DNA from: Pyrus communis
Lineage: Eukaryota; Streptophyta; Magnoliopsida; Rosales; Rosaceae
DNA: 64,000 nucleotides
NCBI RefSeq assembly: GCF_963583255.1
Contig: NC_084817.1
Coordinates: 253,001-317,000, forward strand
Direction of reading: 5' to 3'
Under the pieces are notes generated by a model that was not told where the DNA came from, did no database searches, and saw nothing but the letters and a program-made list of their open reading frames with translations. A program made the position numbers and the translations under genes. The stretch's first letter is position 1. Every line of letters begins with the position of its first letter. Of the stretch, positions 12,559-24,334 are shown piece by piece.

Positions 12559-15500
12559 TCATTGTGGAGAAAATTCATCTGGCGGTTCATCAACCGGAGG
12601 CGACAATGATCCAAAATCAAGGGCAGGGTAGACACCAGGTGGCCTTTCTCGAGGTTTAATTGACAGCAATTGGCTAGAGTCACCAACAACATCTGCCCAT
12701 CCGTAATGCGGCTCAGCCCTTCATCAAAGATTGAAAAATCAAAATTAGTTTTACAGTAAAGGCAATAACAGAAGATATAATCTAAATTATATATATATTT
12801 GATTCCCTAGAATCCTTTTTGACTGCTTCAGTATACTATATGCAAACAGAACCAACTCCAGCGCGGAAGTGTGTGGAGAGAGAGTTGGAGACAGAGAGAG
12901 AAACAGAGAGAGTGAGAAACTATTACTCGTAATAGGTCTCCTCGTCCACAACAATATCCCAGCTTTCCCCAGTCGTGCTTTTCCCATATTTGTGCACCTT
13001 ACTGCAAAGAGAAAGCAAGTTAACTTGTCAAAGAAAAACCAAAACAATAGATGACAATGCAGTTCAGCAAGCTTATCCCTTTTCCGTACCCATTTCCAAA
13101 GTGCTCTTCTCCCCATGTCCTTGACCAACCTAGACATTAGAAAACAAAAACAGAGTTGCGTCAGATTACATTATTGAAAAGTTAAATGAACATGAAGATC
13201 TGAATAATTGGAACGGATTCAAGACTATATAGTAAAAGGAAACAATTAAGGGCAAACATATTTTGTGTTAATCATAGTTCAAGGTCCTTCCACATACGTT
13301 CACCGCTTGGCGATACATGCCATGTCTCCCCTTGTCGTGAACCTATTCCAGCAAAGAACTTCTCTTCCCACTTGTCTCCCCATTTGGTTCCAAGTTCAGT
13401 CTCAGCCCATTTATCAGTCCTGAAAATTATAGCATCCAGCATATATCAATGAGTAGATATTTTTTAGCTGCCTGTATTGTGCTTCATACTTTTCATTGTA
13501 AATGGTCAAATGATGATACCAGATGACAAACGAATTTCTGAATTTAAGAGGAAGGAGGAACAATGAAGGGTTTTTTGTTTTAATATGAACAGATGAAGAA
13601 TTAAATCAAGTCAGTTAGAGAAGATAATTAGAAAAAAAAACCATTTGAGAACAGATCCCCTTCCATCATAATGCTCTCCCCACTTCTCCCACCAGGACTG
13701 CTCATTAAGTCTACCATATTTGTGTGCTCCTTTCTCTGTCCAGCCTTTAGCATCATATTTCTCCCACCTGCATCCAAAATATTAAGTAAAATCGTCCATA
13801 TGTTTTATCTAATTCATCAATCCTTCAATGCATTATAATGTGACTGAAAAATGAATTAGCAGCAAACCGTACTTTAGCTTACCATTTCTCATACCATCCC
13901 GCATTTTCAGTGCCTGATTTTGCTTGTTTCTGTGCACTTCTCTCAATTCTTGCTACATTACTGTGCTTTCAAAGTTGCAACATTAATTTATATTGGGAGA
14001 ATGAAACAAGAGGAGGTCAAGAAATATAAATTTAAAAAATTTCTATAACTACCGCTCACTTAGTAAGTTAAAAGCAATTCTCTAAGACTTAATGAAATAG
14101 AGCTAAAATAAAGACCTCCATTCATCTTGATGAAGAACTTCTTGCCAAGTTTCCCACCACGAATCCCCTTCAGCATTTCTACCAGATTTCTCCACACCTA
14201 TGAAAAGATAACAGATGGGAATTATGCATGCCTATATGTACCCATGCCCATGATATAGTAATGAAATTAGCTGAAAGACGAGTTACTGTAAACGTATACA
14301 GGACAGAACAGTGTCTTCAGAAAGAAAAAAAAAGCAGAAATTGATTAATTAATCAAGTCTGTAGTGAATGATTGTCGTTCAATGCCCTTAGATATATGTG
14401 CTAGTTTTCCACAGCAGTGGGAAGTGTTGAGTTCAAAAATTTCCAGAAACAAGGATGATACTGGACCTACGAAGACAGTGCCTACAAATTTACTTTAAGA
14501 GGACCATAAATGTTTTATATTGCAGCAAAAACATTTTTCCCGTCTAGAAAAATGAATGTGTTGTTTTGTTTATATCAAACTACTCTGAAGTTTGTGGTTT
14601 ATTCAGGACAATGAAGAACCTAAGATATCTCATTCATTGAAATTTTATAGTGATGGACATGGTTAATGATAGCTAGCAGTTGAAGATGAAGACAAGGAAG
14701 AAGTATACCTAGCTCTTTGTATCCGGTCCAGTCACTTTTCTCCCACCACTGTCAATAAGATCAATAAATCCAATTAAATGCATCCACCTGGGATGATTCT
14801 CAATGGGGTTATAAAGACAAAGTCAAGGCAGCAAGGGACTTAGAATATGAATATGACGCTAGTTTACAGGTAGCAGGATGTCCAAGTCCCCCTCTACTTT
14901 TTTAGGGCTTTCGAGCATGAAATATAAGGCGCCTTGATAATACAATCTTAGAATTCAGTGATAACTATTACTGTAAACAAAATGACGGAGATGCCTAATA
15001 AAGTGAAGGATAGTCAAGAAGGTTCGTCAAGTCATATATGGCAGAGCTAACAAAGTTAAAAAAGCAAAATAATTATGATAAATTATGATATTATACAGTT
15101 TCTTTCCATTGTGAAGAAGCGTCGTGGGAGGTACCACCCATCCTTGTCCACCTACATCTGTATCCATTGTTGCCAAGGTCCTCGCCACTTTCGCGATACC
15201 AAGTGCTGCCATCTTCATTGGTGCCAGACTCGTTTACATTTTCGTTTAACAAGCTGATGCCCCACTCCTTCTCATTGGCAATGCCAGTATCTATAAAACA
15301 TATCAAACACCACAATAATCACAACAAGAACAATGATCAATCAAATATCTTAGTAATTATCTACCGAAACCATCCATGAAGCACAATGATGGTATATTAG
15401 CAAGTGGTGAATGATTGATTGATTGATTGATTGAATTACCTCTTTTCGGAGGACTGTCACGAGATTGCGGGCCGGAGTTTCTTGGGGTACAGCGAGGGTA

Positions 15501-16022
15501 GTGTTTCTCTTGTTTGGACAGGAAGCGAGATCTGCAGCAATATACAGTGGAGTAGAGTGAATTAATTATAAACACCAAAAGCCAAAAACAATACTAGAAC
15601 AAACAGAATGGAATTGAAGTAAATTCCCTCATAAATTGAAAATTGAAAATTGAAAATGTAACGTACTGAGCAGGAGAAGAAGAGGAAGACGAAGCGAAGA
15701 AGGGTAATGCGGCGGAGGCTTGGACTCCAGCAGCTCTGTGAGCCCTTTTCTTGGAATCGAAGCGCCGGTCGTCCGCCTTGTCGACGGTCTTTCCGGAGAG
15801 AATCGGAACAACGGAGTCGGAGCAGCAGCAAGTGATTAGAGTGACTGCGGGTGGGTCAGCCCTGGGAAGGGAGAGTCTCCTCCTGCGCTTCCTGAGATCC
15901 CACGGGCGGCCGGCATTAGTAGCAGTAGAAGGATGGGGTTGGGGATGTGGATGGAAAGCGAGGCCGAGACGGGTGAGCTTGAAATCAGGCGGAGAAGCGA
16001 AGCCTCTGGAAGTGGCCACCAT
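12559..16022 (-). CDS. ESV1: ESV1 (EARLY STARVATION 1), plastid starch-granule protein
   Basis: Eleven exons read on the minus strand: 16022-15667, 15531-15440, 15290-15097, 14748-14709, 14197-14116, 13960-13883, 13767-13642, 13419-13298, 13129-13090, 13001-12927 and 12718-12559. All introns are GT-AG and the phases join into 454 residues. The first exon is a Ser/Arg/Pro-rich plastid transit peptide. From about residue 150 the protein is a Trp-rich repeat region with many 'WWEKW', 'WWETW' and 'WGDKWEEKF'-type motifs, followed by an acidic Pro-rich tail ending 'DEFSPQ'. This pattern is that of ESV1 (Arabidopsis At1g42430), a non-enzymatic starch-binding protein of the chloroplast stroma that shapes the glucan matrix and slows night-time starch loss. 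Older databases call it 'inactive purple acid phosphatase-like', a misnomer. The start at MVATS was chosen because the preceding in-frame ATG (16106) adds 28 residues unlike a transit peptide. LESV, its paralogue, is the alternative, but length and C-terminus favour ESV1. Intron 2 holds a (GATT)n microsatellite. Confidence 0.93.
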
Positions 16023-16837
16023 TGCGTTTACAAAAAAGCCATCCCAATGAATCCCAAGCGGAGGAAACGTGGACTGACACTGAGAGGGTTGGGAGGGAGT
16101 CCTCACAGTAGGAGTAAGAGTGGGAGACTGACTAAGTAGTCTCTCTCTCTCCCTGAGTTTGGGTTTGGGTTTTGCGTTTGGGTTTAGTTTTGGTTTTGGG
16201 TTTGGGTTTGGGGGAAATTAATTAATTGATGAGGTGGGAGAAGTAATGTGGTTAGTAGTTCAATTTATAAAGAAAGAAATAAGGGAAGGCGAGAAGGGAG
16301 AAGGTTAGGGGGAGGGAGGGCAATGAGAGCAAAAAGCAGAGAATTTCGAGCGAATCTTTGTTTTAGCGACATTTGAAAATTGACTGATTGAATGAGGTGG
16401 GCTGTGGCCACTGGCCAGAAGAAGATGAACAACCAAGGAAGGAAGGAAGGATGGAGGGACTGGGGACTCGGGAGGCCTCGCCTCCTCGTCTTTTGTAAAC
16501 CAACCTCTCCACCTTTTTCAATTTCTCCTCCTCCTCCTGCTGGATGTGACAGAAAGAGACGGTGGAGGGAAATGGTAATGATGAGGTGGGTGTGACTGTG
16601 TTATACAGGAAATTGAGGGATAGACTCAGAAATTGGAGAAATTAGAGATTAGGGCGATTAAAATTTGGCCTCATGGTTATCTGTATATTTAATTAAATTT
16701 AAAATATAAAAAAAATAAACAATTGAATTAATTAAAAACAGGGCCGATCATTTTATTCCTTCATAGATATCCCATCCTTTAAAGAGACGTGGCGAGATTC
16801 TAGAAAGGGTAACAGTCACCTTAAGTTAAGGGTGAGC
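16023..16837 (-). promoter_or_regulatory. ESV1 upstream region with a G-rich tract
   Basis: This is the likely 5' leader and core promoter of ESV1, read on the minus strand. A tract at 16155-16214 is built of 'gggttt' and 'ttttgg' words on the plus strand, so the transcript side is CCCAAA-rich. It resembles degenerate telomere-type repeat and could fold as a G-quadruplex on the plus strand. A CT run (16139-16153) lies beside it. No convincing TATA box was placed. Confidence 0.4.
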
Positions 16838-17043
16838 AAAAAGGATTTGGATCATTTCCTGAGCTAATGAAGAGGATCCTCCTCATTAATCATCCTTGGT
16901 CGTTGGATTTTCATCTAACGGTTACAAACAGGAGGATCCTTTTAAAATTATAATAATTGTAGCTGTTGGATAAAAATTCAACGGCCATAGATAATTGATG
17001 AGGATGATCTTTTCCATTAACTCAGGAGAGGATCCAAATCTGA
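16838..17043. mobile_element. Foldback-type MITE, about 205 bp
   Basis: The two ends pair over about 70 bp. The left end starts 'aaggatttggatcatttcct' and the right end, read on the other strand, 'cagatttggatcctctcctg'. Each is followed by 'gag(c/t)taatg', 'ggatcctcctcat' or 'gatcatcctcat', and 'gttggatttt' or 'gttgaatttt'. It is a non-coding hairpin upstream of ESV1. No clear target duplication was found. Confidence 0.75.
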
Positions 17044-18060
17044 GCAAAACAGACTCAAGTGAGTGAGATGGGTTGGTGGCTGCGAGTGCAACGCAATCGG
17101 CCGTGCCCTCCGTATCCAATCCCGCGATTTTATCTTACCACCGTTACACGTGAGCAGACTCGACCCCACTTCCTTTCTTTCTTCTGTTTTGGGTAGGGCT
17201 CTCTCTACCGTTGACACGTGCTCTCTGCCACAAGTCTTGACTCTTACTCTAGCCAAAATTCATATAACAAATTAAGTAGCTACTTGTTCATTCGATTGCT
17301 TCAGTTCAGAAAGCTATGTTCAATCCTAAACCCTATGTTCCTTCCTCATTCTTATAAAATAACAAGAATAATAAGAAGATGATTTGTTCTAACTACACAA
17401 CACTAGTTTCGAAGTGAATCCTTTCATATTCATATATACGTATTTTAATGAAATAGCGAGAAAAACTTGCATACACTAATTTTTTTACGTTTGCAACATC
17501 ATGCATCGTTTACATGACTTAGAATGCCCAACACGTGTCACATTGGTGAATTCAAATCTCGTCCTTTTGATGCAAGTTTGTTACTACTTTCCAACCAATT
17601 CAACTAAAATCAAGGGATCCGTTTTAACTTATTACTAAGGTTCAATAGTATTACTCTTCACTTGTACAGTGAGAGATCTTAAGTTTGATTATCACCAATA
17701 ACGAATTCGAACCAAATATTATGGTTAGTCTATTGTGAGATTTTATCAACTCTTCCCTTAATGTAGATACGTGTGGTTATGAGTTAGTTTATCTTAAAGA
17801 AAGTATTTCAAAAACAGGATAATTTCTCTCCTTCCCCCACAACTGTTTCAAAAAATAAAACTCTATTGATTTGAATTTGCGCTAAATTCAAACATATGAT
17901 TGCCGAATACTTTATCGTTTATCCACTTTGAAACCCCAAAAAAATAACAGTGCTCACACCATTGTACTATTTTCTATCCACATTATATTTTCCCCATCAA
18001 CTATTATTCCTAAAGTTACCTTCAATACTCCGCTTAATAAAACCCCGTTCCGGCCATGTC
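17044..18060. other. Intergenic; possible SINE relic and ACGT-core motifs
   Basis: No gene was found. ACGTG cores occur at about 17145, 17214 and 17532 ('acacgtg' contexts). These could belong to a distal ESV1 promoter, but such motifs arise often by chance. The stretch 17641-17775 resembles the SINE at 33.9 kb ('cacttgtacagtgagagatc', 'gattatcacc', 'cttaatgtagata') but has lost its promoter boxes. Confidence 0.4.
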
Positions 18061-18545
18061 GTACGGAATCCCCAATCCTCACCACACAACACTCGGGCGA
18101 CCGACCCTCTTCAAGCCCGCCAGTCACAACATTCAAACTCACTCTCCTCCAAAATCAACCCATTATCATCCCATCCCGCTTTCCCTTCCCCGCTCTCTTT
18201 CTCATCCTCCATCTCCTCTTGCCCTTCTTCCACCAAAACTCCACCGTGCTCACCCTGACCATCCACCTCTGTTTTCAACCTCGCCAATCCAAAATCTCCA
18301 ATCTTGGCATTGGGAATCCTAGTCCAGCAACACATTGCTAGGCTTCACATCACCGTGAATCACCGGTGAGTCACAAACATGGTGCAAATACTCGAGCCCA
18401 AGAGCCACATCAAGCACAACACCGAACCTCTTCTTCCAAACTATAAGCTCCGGGCACTTCCAATCCAGCAATGCTTCTTGGAGGCTTCTAATGGGCATGA
18501 GCTTGTGGACCAACCGCAGCTTCCAGCCGTGGCGGTCGGTGGAGA
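18061..18545 (-). pseudogene. Receptor-like kinase pseudogene fragment
   Basis: Minus-strand frames give kinase subdomains V-VII: 'LVHKLMPIRSLQEALLD', 'GLEYLHHVCDSPVIHGDVKP', 'SNVLLD', then, after a TAG stop and a frame change near 18330, 'NAKIGDFGLARLKTE'. The HGD and DFG catalytic-core motifs are therefore on different frames. Nothing upstream of subdomain V (no glycine loop, no VAIK lysine) and no C-lobe beyond an acidic insert can be found. The wording is closest to the Arabidopsis At4g25390/At5g51770 type of receptor-like Ser/Thr kinase, a family assignment made by recall. It is a truncated, non-functional copy whose 3' part fades out near 18060. Confidence 0.75.
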
Positions 18546-18744
18546 AGCCGAGAGAGAAGAAATAGAAGACAGAGAAGCACGAGGCAAGAGAAATGGGGGT
18601 AAAAGAGAGAGACGGTGGGGGAGAGAAACGGGGTAGGGGTCTAAAAGTCTTTTTATTAAAAAGATTTTCACTAATATTTTTGTTAAAATACAGGTAGAAA
18701 ATAAGACAACTACCCATTCCAATAGAAACAAGGATTGTCTGTCC

Positions 18745-18935
18745 TCTCACTTCCGGTGCTCTCTCGTACTCTCCTGTTTTATGTGGATACGGTTAAGTCA
18801 CGTCAATATTTTATATTATTTTTTTTATAGATATAATAAGATAAAAATGAATAGAAATATAAAATATTGATATAGATTAACTGTAACCATACAAACATAA
18901 GGGTATGGAAAAACACCGAAAGTAGAAGGACAGAC
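18745..18935. mobile_element. MITE family 1, copy A
   Basis: Near-palindromic ends: 'cttccggtgctctctcgtac' on the left faces 'cataagggtatggaaaaaca' and 'ccgaaagtag' on the right. The core 'tacggttaagtcacgtcaat', 'tttttttatagatataataa' and 'taactgtaaccatacaaaca' is shared with two further copies in this window (about 37.8 and 40.1 kb). Confidence 0.6.
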
Positions 18936-19796
18936 AATCTTGTTCTTGCAACAGGCAGAGGGCTTCCGAATTCCATAAACCCTTATCAGGTTGCTTGACA
19001 CGCGTATAGCCAATTGGCTCCGCCACGTGTCAGTCCTTGGCAGCATGATGACATGGCCGGAGCACCTGTTGACCATGAGCTTCTCATGTAGAAATGCTTG
19101 TGGATAAACGATTTTGCATTTGACAGAAAGAAGGATAAGGTATCGTACGTGTAAAGCAGGAGGTGGCACGAGAGAGAGTCATGGTGTAATGATGGCCACG
19201 TGTCTGGCTGATACAACATATGGGACCACTTGGATGTCTCCTGTCCTGTTGGAGGACGAGGAAACCAAGCACATTACTTTTGGCGCGTCTGGAATCTGGA
19301 TTGGATAAGGTTAACGTCGTCACTTGATCACGAAAGTTGAGGAGGCAACAAATCCATCTTTGTCGACAACTACCACCTCATAAACCAAAACAAAAATCCA
19401 CCTTCAAGAGTCTTCGATTTTATTATGTATTCTTGTGCTTGCGTCTCTCACATTGCATGAATCATCAAGCAATGAGAGAGTTGATGTAAAAAGATTGGTA
19501 GAGCAGCACAAGTATAAGTTTTGAAATTCCAGTGTTAGGAAAAAGGGTGCATATCCTTCAGACGAGAGATGATAAGATCAAAATTGGTAACAGTCGCACG
19601 TGTTAAGCAACCCATTATTCAAGTAATCATTCAAATAACTAAAAGGGGAAGGGAGGGAAATACAATGAGCTTATTTGACAAAGACGAAATCTAAGAAAGA
19701 TGAATTGTACTCAACACATGAATGAATGTCAAACGAAATCAGAACAACACACACCAAGTAGACCAAACACAACAACAGGGACCAGTTTCTCAAACC
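18936..19796. other. Intergenic, no gene seen
   Basis: Lies beyond the 3' end of the DWA2-like locus. It holds two 'ccacgtgtc' G-box-like words (about 19023 and 19197) and otherwise mixed sequence. Short open frames on both strands overlap each other and show no family motif or codon pattern. I see nothing else. Confidence 0.4.
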
Positions 19797-20314
19797 TTAT
19801 TTCTTGGACAGAAATGCCTTCACTGATTCTACAATTACCTGTTTTTCATGGAAAAGAAAGAATTTCGCCTTTATCAGACACAATTTAACTGATTAGCGCG
19901 CACACTTCTTTCAAAACACAGACAATACATGCCTGCGTGACGATGACGCATTTAATGCATACATGCGAATTGCAGATGAAGCATGTTACAAATGCATATG
20001 AAACTGGCATCATTTAACAAAACTTATACTAAAATTCATGCTTCTACTGGAAGAAAAAAATGAATGATTTGAAACAAATAGATCTTGGTGTCCCTAGTGG
20101 TTCTTACCCTCCCATCATAGGATAATGATGCAAAGATCCAAGGCTCACGAGAGCTCCATTCAAGACCTATAGTTTCAAGTAAAATTAATTTAGTTTAAGA
20201 TAAAAAAAATATTAAAAAAAAAATTCAATTATATGCCTCAGGAGTTGCCTTAGTTACCATAAATACTGTCTTCATAGTCACTGTAAGAGTTAAGCAATGG
20301 ATCAATCCGCCTTT

Positions 20315-20316
<2 letters not shown>

Positions 20317-20345
<29 letters not shown>

Positions 20346-20346
20346 C
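20317..20346. repeat. (GA)n microsatellite at the exon-loss site
   Basis: About thirteen GA units lie between DWA2-like exons 9 and 10, exactly where the coding segment for one WD repeat should be. The deletion probably ended in, or was healed by, this run. Confidence 0.85.
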
Positions 20347-22015
20347 AAACCAACATCAGCCCATCGTACTCAGGGTTATACCGGGCAGCCCATGTCCTGA
20401 AAAAATTTCAAGAGGTAACGATCAGACAATTAAAGTTTGCAATTATTGGCACTTCTTTGATACAAGTATGAACATCCCAAAAATTCTGAAACATACACCG
20501 ATGCACAAAAGGTCATCAGGAAAAACCATGGCTGAAGAGACCGAAATGCAACAGCACAGAAAATATTTACCTGTGTGTGTGTCCTGGAAGCTCCTGGATA
20601 GGCACGTTTGGCTTCCTAAGATCCCATACGTGTATACCAGATTCATCTTCTGCAGTTATCTGTAAAAGTGTTAACAATTTGTGATATAGTAACAGAAACA
20701 AATGCTCGTGATAACTGCCATGTTGAGAAATGATAAAGAAAAATAAAAAGAAAAAATCATTATATATTTTGGAAGACGTAAGTACACCCTGTCATTCATT
20801 TTTTCTGCGAAATGCTCTAATGTATTTTGAAAGTAGACAGATTTCTTGTGAGATGAGAAAACTGTTACTCGATTTTTATGCAACACAATAGACTAATCCT
20901 TGTCTCTGTATCAGTGCATGTGTCGAGCATGCAAGTTATGTGAACATCTTTCAAGTTCTCAAATTCAGAATCGACTCGAGAGAATAATTGAAGAGAATGA
21001 ATTAAATATAGACAGAGAATGAAACAAGCACACTCAGAGGAATAGAAAACTACATTCTTACAAGCACATGTTTCTTGTTGGGGTTATAATCAGCATTGCG
21101 AACGTGAGCATGCTCAATAGAATTTGTCTTCCTGCAGATAAACGGTAACTATTATTGATCAAGAAAGGATATTGATGACAAAAACCTCAAACAAGTAACA
21201 GTCCCTAAAATAGCTCTGTTCCTTCCTGGTTGATAATAAATATAATCTGTAGAATGACAAGCCAGTCCCTTCATGTGAACTATCAAAACTTAATATATGC
21301 TTCACATGAGGATTTGACTAATTAAGTTTAAAAATCCATGTTGGCCCTGTTTAACGAATAAAAACAATGCAAGTGTTAATACGTGCTTCATTGTTCGTAG
21401 ATCCCAAAACTGAATGGATGATTCACATGTCGCTGCAACAGCATTGATATCATGTGGATCCCATGCACCAGCAGACAAGTAGTGCATCACACCAGCTGAC
21501 TCCTGTGATTGTACCTGGACTCGGAAAAAAAACCTAAATAAGAATCAGTCTGGAATTCAAAGTGATATACCATTGACTTCTAAGCCTTTTAAGATCTTGA
21601 AAGGCCAATAAGTTTTATTATGGTAACAAGACTGAATACAAAACATACGTGAGAGAGTGAGAGTGAGAGGAAAATTTCGTTGTCTTTTCCTTCCTACCTT
21701 GCTCACAACAATAACAGTTTATCCTTCTTTGGTTCATGCATAAGTAAATTTTGATGAAGTGGGAAACCAAAATAATTTTAAATGGAGTAAATTTATAAGT
21801 AAGTTTTGGTTTTTATCCACGCCATTATTTCAATTACATGTCAACATATTCAATTTTATAATTAAAAATCATTTAACCATTTCCAAATATATCTATTTTT
21901 AATTTGTACCCATTTTTTAATTTGCAACCAATTTTTTTATTTTAATTTATACCCATAAATTTAATTTCTTTCTATGCACATATTTTGAAATATTTATGTG
22001 TACCCACTCTTGTAG

Positions 22016-22580
22016 AAATCCACACCTAGGGGCTAGGCGGCTAGCCACCGCCCCGAATAATCCCTAGACGTATGAAAATTTAAAAAGGGCGGCTAGCCCT
22101 GCCTAGGCACCCAACTAGATCGTGTCTCTTATTTAGACAAAAAATAGATAATTTTCATTTTGCATTTTATTTTTTCAATAAATTATCATAAACTTGTTGA
22201 ATACTTGGATGAACACTCATTTCATTTTGCATTTTATTTTTTCAATAAATTATCATAAACTTGTTGAATACTTGGATGAACACTCATTTCATTTTGCATT
22301 TTATTTTTTCAATAAATTACCATAGACTTGTTGAATACTTGGATGAACACTCATTATATGCTTCCATGTTCTCAATATGTTGTAATACTTTATAATCTAT
22401 TTTGCAATTTATGTATCTCAATATAATTATATATTTTTTCAAGTATAAGCAAACATTTATTTATATGTTATATAATAAATTTAATTAAAATTAAAAAAAT
22501 TGCCTAGGCCCCACCTAGATACCTAGGCGCTAGGCGCTAGGCCCTTGACCGCCGCTCGACTAGCGCCTTTTAGAACCTTG
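22016..22580. mobile_element. Repeat with GC-rich CTAGGCG ends
   Basis: Both ends carry clustered 'ctaggcg'/'cgcctag' words ('ctaggggctaggcggctagc' on the left; 'taggcgctaggcgctaggcc' on the right) around an AT-rich middle, in an otherwise AT-rich intron. It has the look of a non-autonomous DNA transposon, but no clean target duplication was found, so class and exact ends are open. Confidence 0.5.
22154..22354. repeat. Three tandem copies of a 67-bp unit
   Basis: The word 'acttgttgaatacttggatg' recurs at 22192, 22259 and 22326, an exact 67-bp spacing. The first two units are almost identical and the third differs at a few bases, so the amplification is recent relative to the element it sits in. 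Confidence 0.92.
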
Positions 22581-23170
22581 TGTACACCCATCATTGTTTT
22601 AATCTTTTATTTGTACCCATAATTTTAAACCTTTTATTTGTACCCTTAATTTATTTATAATGTAACCATTCATGTATTTAAAAGGAAACTTTGGATGTAG
22701 TCCTGATTGACTAAAATCTTAGATTGAAACTTTATTAATTTGAATACTTTGATTGAAGGACAAAATGTTAAATTTCAGTATCATGTAACAAATTTGATAA
22801 CAAAATTATTAAATCATGCAACGATTAATATCAAATAGGGATATTTATTTATTTATTTATTCTCAAATTAGAATTGTGAGAAAACTGATCAAATTTTTTA
22901 TTTTGAATATTTTTATTTTTAAATATTGGTTCATTTTAAATAACAAAAACGGTGAAAGGTATAGAATAGCGAAAAAGGAGGCGAAGAAAGCTGTAAGAGA
23001 AGCGAAGCTAGTGACTTTTGACGATATGTATAAGCAACTAGATACCAAAGAATGAGAGTTGGATATCTATAAACTAGCTAGAGCAAGGGAAAAGAAGACA
23101 AGAGACTTGAACCAAGTGAGGTGCATCAAGGATGAGAATGGAAAGGTTCTTGCTAAAGAGAACGCGATCA

Positions 23171-23582
23171 TTATGAGTTTCTTGTGATGACATTCGGGTT
23201 AACTAATGCTCCAGCATCTTTTATGGATCTGATGAATCGGGTATTCCGTCCGTATCTTGACAGGTTTGCAATTGTCTTCATCGATGACATTATGGTGTAT
23301 TCTAAGAGCAAGGTTGACCATGTTAGACATTTACATGTGGTTTTGAAGAAGTTAAGGGAGAATCAATTGTACGCTAAATTTAGTAAATGTCAGTTCTGGC
23401 TGGATCAGGTGTCATTCTTGAGACACGTGATATCAGCTCAGGGTGTTCTCGTGGATCCTCAGAAAGTAGCAGCAGTGGAAAATTGGGAGCAACCTCAAAC
23501 TGTCACTGAAGTACGGAGTTTTCTTAGACTTGCTAGCTACTATCGATGCTTTGTGAAAGATTTCTCAGCCATAACCCTGCCT
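23171..23582 (+). mobile_element. Ty3/gypsy reverse transcriptase fragment
   Basis: The plus strand encodes '[20 protein letters not shown]', '[11 protein letters not shown]' (the catalytic IDD) and '[16 protein letters not shown]', the fingers-to-connection part of a Ty3/gypsy RT. The open frame of 158 codons runs from 23184, but homology breaks off at 'ITLPLH' near 23582, where an opposite-strand gag piece begins. There is no protease, integrase or RNase H attached, so it is a dead fragment. Confidence 0.85.
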
Positions 23583-24334
23583 CTTCATCATGGTCATCAT
23601 CACGAGCATTCTCGGAATCTTCAACACGAAGCAGAACCTCAAATCATTCTTGCTAGGTAGAGCATGGAGTAGAAGTCGCCAAAGAACACAGTCGCTTACG
23701 AGTCCCCATCTTAAAATAACAAAGCATCTCTCTGGGATTCCCAACGATCTCCGAACAATAACAGGATAAGTTAATGAACTTCCAATCGTACTATGTGACT
23801 GACATTTTACCTTGTTTCATCTCTGTGAATTCGTTTTTCTTCTGATCCTTGTATTCCGGAGATGTGAATCTAGCCTCAAATAGGCGCCTAAAAACATCCC
23901 AATTTATGGCATCTTGAACAGACAATAGGCGTGACTCCTAATCCACCATGATTCCGCTCCCAGACGAAAGAACCAAGTCGCTGTCTCGACCCATCTCTCT
24001 GCTGAAAAATTCCCCTATCGCTGCATAACGTGAAAGGTCTTTTCAACATGGTCGATCCACCTCGGAATTCTCGGGTTCCTCATTACCAAAGAAATTATTT
24101 ATTTGAAGATGGGATACGGTCTCTAAAGTAGTCTTTTGGGGAGGGCGAAGTGTAAACTGAATGGCGCTAGCGATAGCCTTACCGCGTTACCCAAAATCAA
24201 GAAAATTAGTTTCATAATGGACAGGTGGCGCTCTACGAGGTGGCATGATACTGACATAAAAGATAAAAAATGATTAGGACCTATAACACATACAAGGAAT
24301 GCAGGACTGCCAAACCTATGCTCTGATACCAAAC
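23583..24334 (-). mobile_element. Gypsy gag fragment with primer binding site
   Basis: Minus-strand frames give gag-like text: 'MPPRRAPPVHYETNF', 'FRRLFEARFTSPEYKDQKKN', 'EFTEMKQGKMSV', 'FKMGTRKRLCSL'. Stops break it. Immediately upstream on the minus strand (24334 to about 24317) is 'tttggtatcagagcat', a plant initiator-Met tRNA primer binding site, directly after the LTR end. This is the 5' part of a Ty3/gypsy element. Confidence 0.8.

Noticed and set aside
15751..16139. Plus-strand open frames opposite ESV1 exon 1
   Set aside because: They are antisense shadows of the GC-rich transit-peptide exon; the minus frame splices into a full ESV1 protein.
16155..16214. Interstitial telomere
   Set aside because: The words are mostly TTTGGG or TTTTGG rather than the plant TTTAGGG, and the tract is only 60 bp.
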